A stretch of DNA of 64,000 nucleotides, taken from the NCBI GenBank assembly GCA_036245525.1, contig BTPG01000008.1, positions 29,160,702 through 29,224,701 of the forward strand, in the 5' to 3' direction. The notes below the pieces were generated by a model. The model did not search any database. It was not told the DNA's origin and worked only from the letters and a program-made list of their open reading frames with translations. Of this stretch, positions 11,901-19,959 are shown piece by piece; the first letter of the stretch is position 1, and each line of letters starts with the position of its first letter. This DNA is from Semisulcospira habei (taxonomy: Eukaryota > Mollusca > Gastropoda > Semisulcospiridae). A program made the position numbers and the translations under genes.

Positions 11901-14900
11901 GTCTGTGATTTTAGCCTTTACCTGGCAGAGCTATGAAATCCACATCACAGATCAGCACTCAAATAAAGACTGTTATTTTTGGTATGTTTTGGGCCAGTGG
12001 TTGTCTGTCCGTCGTCCGTGGTAAACTTTAACGTTGGCATTTTCTTGGAGACTATTCAAGCCAGATTCTTCAAACTTAGCCCAAGGATACTTTGTGGCAA
12101 GACCTTTCTAAACATACCAGTTTGAGTGACCTATCACAAAGGTGAAGGTCACAGGGGATCAGGAAATATGCCAAAAAGAGCTATAATTTGACATAATTTA
12201 ATTTTTCTCAAATACTATTCACAACTTAAAACCCAAACTTGGTACAAAGATACCTGATGGTAAGACCTTTCTATGCATACTAATTTGGTTGATCCCTCAG
12301 AAAGGTCAAAGGTCACAAGAGCTCAGGAAATAGTTGAAAAAATAGCCATATTTTACAAAAGATGTTTTTTTCACAACTTCAAACCGACATTTGGTATACC
12401 TATCTATGCATACTAATTTGGATTACTCCTCGGAAAGGTCGAGGGTTAAGAAGGGCTCAGGAAATAGGTCCAAAATACTCGTGTTTTGACAAAAGATGTT
12501 TTTTCTCAATTACTATTCACAACTTTAAACCCAAACTTGCTACAGAGATACCTGATGGGAAGACCTTTCTATGCACACTAATTTGGTTGATCCCTCACAA
12601 AGGTCAAGGGTCACGAGAGCTCAGGAAATAGGTGAAAAATAGCCATATTTTGACAAAAGATGTTTTTTCTCAAATACTATTCACAACTTCAAACCCAAAT
12701 TTGGTACAGAGATACCTGATGGTAAGACATATCTATGCATACTAATTTGGATGATCCCTTGGAAAGGTCAAGGGTCACAAGAGGCTGGCAAAATGCTGAT
12801 TTTTGATAAAATTGTAGGTATTATGAACATTTTTGCAAATTTTTCAGCCAAATTTGGTACAAAGATAGCTGATGATAAGACCTTCCTAAGCATACTAATT
12901 TAGTCGACTCATCACAAAGGTCAAGGGTCACGGGGATTAACAGATGTGTGAAAAAGCTTACACGTGAGCCATAATGGCTTTGCCTTTCTTGTTGTTTTTT
13001 TTTTTTTTGTTGTTGTTTTTTGGTATCGGAGGAAAAGGTTACTTGACTTATTTTATTATTTGAGAAGATCATTTAATTTACCAAACTGCATATATGCCAG
13101 TATGGTACATGAAGTGATCTTGTCAAATAATAAAATAAGTCAATTAACCTTTTCCTCTGTTATATTTGCCAATACCTTTTTTTTTTTGCTCATTTCTGGT
13201 TCATGTTTGTTAAAAGTTGCTTGGCCATTTTCAGTTCAGTTCTTCCGAAACAACATGGTGGGCTGTGTGATGGTGTTTACCCTCATCCTGTGGATTCCAA
13301 TCAGCTGCTGCATCTCATACCAGGTTAGTCACACTCCCAGTAAGCACAGAGCCAGCAGGCTGACGTTGGTTGTGGTGGGCTCATGCACTCTGTGTGCGGG
13401 CCCACCACAGCCAATGCAGCCTGATGACCTTTTGGTACAAGAGTGAAACCTGCCAGAGCTTGGCACCTTGAGAGTAGCATGCTTTGGTAATCAAGCACTA
13501 CTCTTAAACTCGTTCATAGTTAACCCCTTGACAGTTGAGAAGAAGTGAATGCGATCCAACTGCAAGAGAGATGAATCCTCATGAGCCCCCGCATTTGTTG
13601 GGGCTGATGGAGATGCATACCTTTTGCTGACACCACTTTCATCCAGTGTTCTTTGGATGGTCGGGGCTCATTGGCGTTGAATTAACCCATTACATCCGGA
13701 GGCTGACATGTTTCAAATTTGCTTATTGTCCTATGAAGGATACCTTACAGATTAGGAGGCAGATCACCATTTTAGTTCAATTAGTTAGTTGTTGAAGTTT
13801 AATGCTGAGCAGGTGACTAAAGCCATCTCACGGCCGGAGAGGACAAGTCTGGTGGTCCAGATTAAGAGAAAGGTTTTAAAACATGATGTAAATACAGTTT
13901 AAAAGTATTCTTAGCTAAAAAGTCGCACAGGTCAACATGTCTACAGACTTTGGAGGTTTATAAGAACAGTCAGATTTACAGAGGCTTACATTTTGTAAAA
14001 CAAATTGTCTTCCTTTAGAAAGCTGAAGATTTTGTCCGGGGGAGCGTCCCAAAACAAAACTTTCAAAGAGTCTGCTGTATAGTGTTTTCGCCTTATATTG
14101 ATTATATTGATTATACATGATGTCAAGAAGTGCTTCACGGAAAACAAGGGTGGTACCAGAATAGCTTGGCGCCTCAGGCTCCAAGCTATTTTGGCACTAC
14201 CTTTAAACTGTCATGGTAAAATGTATTTCAAGCAATAGTGTATCAGGTTGGAAAGGGTTAACAGACACTCCACACAATCTGCATCCGTGGGCAGTAAAAG
14301 GGTTAAGTTCAGGGTAGAGAAGTCAAGTTGGAAATGGAGCAGAAATGAATCAGAATTATTTCCCATACTCTGATATGACCCGTCACATCCTGAGGGTGAC
14401 TTTTGTTAAAGTTGCTTGTTGTCCTATGAAGGCTACATGACAGATTAGGAGACAGATCAAGCATTTAGCTCAAGGGTGGTGCCAGAATAGCGTGGCGCCT
14501 CAGGTGCCACACTATTCTGGCACCACCCTTGAACTGTCATACTCATAGTCAAAATTATTTCAAGCCAGAGTGCATCAGGTTGAAAAGTGTTAACCAAGCA
14601 GTGTGTTTTAAAAGCAGCACATAATTTTGAACACATATTTGTCTAGTAGTCACTTTGTAGGTGTGCTGGTCTGTGATTTTGGACCTTACAGCCAGTGGCC
14701 GTAGGTCCAAGATCACAGACCATCAGCAAATGTTGTAGAGCTGAAAGGTGCTGTGTCAAAGACCGCATGTATATAGTTCTAGTACTAATCTACTGATGAG
14801 CAAAAGAAATGCAACCTTTTTTAAATCATCGGAAACACTTCATTGAAGTGTTTCCGATGATTCCAAAAATGTCGCATTTCTTTTGCACATCAGTATTTTT

Positions 14901-17900
14901 AGTGTTTCCGATGATTCTAAAGAATGTTGCATTTCTTTTGCTCGTCATTGTATTGGACGCTTTGTTTCTCATGATAGGATCGTAGAAAACGACGAGGATT
15001 CAAGCGCGAAGCCCACGCAGAGCTACGAGAAGTAAGACACTCTTTGCGTTGTTCCCAACGTCTGTCTTTGACACTTTTTTGTTTTATTCGTAACTTTCAT
15101 TCCTGTATATACTCCAAGGAATAGCTAATTCTTCTGGAGTAACAAGTTCTTGGTTTGTTCAGCTTGGCTTGCTAATTCAGCAATAATGACTTAGTTTGGT
15201 TCATACTATTCAGTAAGGATCTGTCTACTCACAAACCAGATAGGTGAGGCTAGCGCTTGCAGAATTGTACAACAAACCAAGGGGAATTACTCAGCGCTGG
15301 ACAACAGTTAGATCCCCTGCCCCCGCCTATCAGGCACCCAATCGCCAGCCCACAGAGAAATACGCAGGTATAGAATAAGACGTCTTATTCTATACCTGCG
15401 TATTTCTCTGTGGGCTGGCGATTGGGTGCCTGATAGGCGGGGGCAGGGGATCTAACTGTTGTCCAGCGCTGAGTAATTCCCCTTGGTTTGTTGTACAGTA
15501 AGGATTTGTACTTGTGTATTTTTCTTTAAGGTGAATGTGTGCGCACATTCATCATCAAACGTCGAGACATTTAAGTTTTTCCTCAAAATAGATATTTTGT
15601 TAGCAATAAGCATTTAACCCTTATCATTTGAACTAAAGCCATTGGTCTATATCCCAATCTGTAAGTACTATAATGTAGCTTGCATATGGCAGTGTGCAAA
15701 TTTGAAGCTTTTAGCCTCAGTATGATATGGGTTAATGTGGAGGCAGAGGCCCTTTGAAAAGCAGTCCTTTTCGTTTGAATGTGTTAGCTGTACTGTTGTG
15801 TTAGCAGTTCAGTTCAAGAGCTTTAATTGTCTCGATGCTTAGATAAGAAAAATGAGTCTAGTATTTCTGTTCATGCCAGCTTTTACAGCCAGAATTTGAT
15901 GTGATCATCTTTCTCCAGTAAAAGGAGCAGGTTGTGGTTCCCCTCACTGCCACAATAAGATATTGCACACCATTTTATGTTGATGTCGGTTATGTAAGCA
16001 GAGCTGTGACTTTGTCACCCCTTCACTACCATGTCCATTAATTAACCCATTGGCTGTCGGTAGCACTCTTTGTTGCGATGATTCCTGCAGGACTCATCGC
16101 TACATAAACCTCTACCAACAGCCAAGGGTTAATTGTGTTCATCACAGATTTACTGCCCATTCAAACTCTCTAGCTGGTGTAAGACTGATGTAAATACGCT
16201 AGGGTGGGTAAGAGGCACAGATTCTCATGAGCCCCCACTGACGTGGGGGATCATGAGAAGCTGTGCATCTTGCTGTTGGTTTATTTTTTTTTTATTGTCA
16301 TGTCCCGGCAGTGAAGGGGTTAATGCCAGCTTTCCGTTTCAATCTCATGTTTTTTTTCACGGTTTCAGTTCAGTGTGTCAAGCATAGACTAGGTATCTCT
16401 TTCTTTGTTTCCTCTTCTTTCCAAACTTGGAGATCACTCGCTCGCTCGCGCCTGTGTAGCTCACCTCATACCAACCCCCCTGCTTGTACTTAGCCAGCTT
16501 TATACAAAGCATGCATTATGTACGGAGACCAACCAGTAGTTCAGGAATTATTAGCCGACTTTATTCAAAGCATTCATCACTTTCAGGAACCAACCAGCAG
16601 ATCGTCAGTTACTTATTTCATTTATTTTTTGGCTCACGTGCGAAGCAAATGTGAGTCTATGTTCTGGGCCTGTGGTCGTCAATCCATCGTCCATGGTAAA
16701 CTTAACGTTGGCATTTTCTCGGAGACTATTCAAGCCACACTCTTCAATCTTGGCTCAAGGACACTTTGTGCCAAGACCTTTCTAAACATACCAATTTGAG
16801 TGACCTCCCTTAAAGGTCAAGGTCACAGGGGATCAGGAAATAGGTAAAAAATTGCCATATTTTGACAAAATTAATACTAATTAATACTAATCACAACTTC
16901 AAGCCCAAACTTGGCACAAAGATACCTGATGGTAAGGCCTTTCTATGCATACTAATTTGGTTGACCCGTGGGAAAGGTCAAGGGTCACAAGAGCACGGGA
17001 AATAGGTTAAAAAAAAAAAAAGAAATACTTTGACAGAAGATGTTTTTTTCTCAAATACTATTCACAACTTCAAACCCAAACTTGGTCCAGAGATACCTGA
17101 TAGTAAGACCTTCCGATGCATACTAATTTGATGATCCCTCAGAAAGGTCAGTGGTCACTAGAGATCACGAAACAGGTCACAAATAGTCATTTTTTGACAA
17201 AAAAATGTTTTTTTCTCAAACACGCAGATACCTGATGGTAAGATCTTCCTATGCATGCTAACTTGGATGACCTCTTGGAAAGGTCACAGGTCACAAGGGA
17301 TCAGCAAATGATGTGTAAAATGTCTAATTTTTGTCAGCCAAATTTGGCAGAAAGGTAGCTGATGATAAGACCTTCCTATGCATACAAATTTTGTTCACTA
17401 CCTATACTCAAAAAGGTCAAGGGTAATGGGTGGTTGATAAAAAGTGAAAAATGCGTAAATTTGGAGAAAACATAGATTTTGCAGGTATCAGGCATGGGAA
17501 TTGTCCGCCTAAAGGCAAATTTCCGCCGAAATGATTTGCTCAGCCGCCAAAAAAAAAATGTTGTCCGCCGAAAAAAAAAATTGGGGTGCAAAAAGTAACT
17601 GAGCACCGGTCATTATACACTGCGAGGCCGCATTGGTTCAAGTGATATGCCGCCCGCTAGAGTTACGCGTCACCTATTGTGGCTTCAACGCAGTCGTTAC
17701 TTTACCGTGCAAGCGGGCAATACAACACTGAACGCACCGTTTTCATGCTTGGCTTACCGTCTCGCGCACTGTACGTGTGGGGAAAATGGCGGCATCACGA
17801 GTTGTTGAAAATTGAAAATGGCGGTGAGAAAGGATATCGTTCAAGACAGAGTGCTGTTTAGTGTGCACCTGATCATGATCCGGTAAGCACACCCCCCCCC

Positions 17901-19901
17901 CCCCCCCCCCCCCCCCCCGCCCCCGGTCGTTTAATTTTTTGGCCGCTGAAATGAAGGACCACGGTACTCCCCTCCCCCCCCCCCCCCCCCCCCCCCCGTC
18001 GTTTGATTTTTTGGTCGCTGGAATGAAGGACCACGCTGGAAATTTCAGACTTTTTTCACTTTTCTAATTCCCATGCCTGAGGTATAAATGCTGGCCCTTT
18101 CCTTATGTTATGTTAGAACAATTGAACACTTGCTTATTTCAGTGACCTGCTGGAAGGTCAAGATCACAAAGGTAATTAATTATATGGATCAGTCATGCAC
18201 GTGAGCCTTGAGGACTTTGCAATTCTTGTTATGCTTGGGGAATATACATAGTCTGGGAAACTTTTTTCTTTCTTCTTCTCAAGTGAATGTGTTTACACTT
18301 TCTTCACCAGAGAGCACTCATCAACCATTCATCTAAAATAAAATATAAAAAATGAATTTAAAAAAGACAAGATCAAAAACAGTGTCAGAATGGAAACTAC
18401 TCTTCCAAACAAATCAGATGTTTATAATTTAATTTGCATACATTTTATTTTCATGCTGGTGTTTTGTCATGAGAAAGTTGTGTTTTAATGTGCTTAGACT
18501 TCCCTCTTTTTTTATTGGGTGGGTATAAGTTTTATGGAAATGGCCATTTTATTCTGTAGTGCATTGATGTACAATATTCTGTCATCTGTAATTTTGGACC
18601 TTATTGCCTTTAGCCATAATCTTCAAACAGCACAAATATATACTGATAAGCAAAGGAAATGCAACATCATTTGATTCATCGAAAACATTAACCCATTCAA
18701 CCCCAAGGCTGCATTTTCCAAATTTTGGAGGTGTCACCTGATGGCTGTGTAGTGGTTGCAGGAGATGGCACAACTTTGATAATTCAAAGGTAGTGCCAGA
18801 TTAGCTTGGCACTGTCAGGCGCCAAGCTAATCTGGCACTACCCTTGAATTTTACCTTTGGTCACGCCATCATCTGCCGTAGGGTGTCGGGGCTAAATGGG
18901 ATAAGTAATTCAGAAGATTATGATGATGATGCATTTCTTTTGCTCATTAGTATATCTTCACAGTTACAAGTATTTAGTTCCAGAGTGCCAAGACTGACTT
19001 TTAACCCCTTTGCTTATTGTCCTTCGAAGACTACATCACTGATTAGGAGATTGATCAGCCATTTCAGTTCAAGGGTGGTGCCAGAATAGCTTGGCGCCCA
19101 AGGCGCCAAGCTATTCTGGCACCACCCTTGAACTATCGTAGTAAAACTTATTTCAAGTAATAGTGTATCAAAATTAAAATTGTTCAGTGCACTGTGTAAT
19201 CTTGCCAGTTAACCTGAGAATCCAGTACTCGTAGTTTTGCACGATTTGTCAGTCAATTTGAAATCATAGGTTTTACTTTCATCTGTATATGCTTTTTTCT
19301 CTTTGTCTGAACTGTCCTTTTCTAGTCATGAGAAAATACTTTGAGAACTCATTTTCTTTTGTACAAAGAGATTGAATTGCATGCAAATTTCCGATAGTTT
19401 GCAGTTGATATAACGGTTATCTATGAAACAGAAAAGGAAGACATTTTAAACATTATTTTGGTCCATTGTTTCAAATATTTTGGTCTGTTTTGTTTGTTAA
19501 TCAGTTCATACTGATACTAATAGCATGCGCTTTTAAGTAAGTAAAAATGCATTGACTTATTACAATTTGATGACTCACTGTTTAACATTGATCACTGTGG
19601 CTGACATCCACCAGTCACAGCCTGTTCTGTCAAGATATATACATATTGAAACAAAATAATGATACAAGGACGGTTTTAGTTCTTGGTGGAAATGAATGTT
19701 TTTCAACACATTCTTTGTTTAACTCATTTGTGGCCAGCAGCATCCGGATGCGCGGCTTACGCCGCACATCCGGATGCGGCTGGCTGTGAATGTATGGGAT
19801 CTTTGGATCTAAAGCTAGTCAGAATTGAAAATTTGATATCTGAATGAATTTTCTGTGTGTGTGCGTGTGTGTGTGCGTATGTGTGTGTGTGCGTGTGTGT
19901 G

Positions 19902-19959
<58 letters not shown>

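Noticed and set aside
12964..13446. Complete small gene around the transmembrane segment
   Set aside because: Only 13235-13323 is coding; the rest is intron, as shown by TTTTCAG and GTTAGT borders and frame continuity with neighbouring ADAM17 exons.
2848..15031. Assignment to ADAM10 instead of ADAM17
   Set aside because: The CQRCCRD motif, the juxtamembrane helix and the VGxVxVFxLIxWIP anchor fit ADAM17; ADAM10 has a different membrane span and tail.
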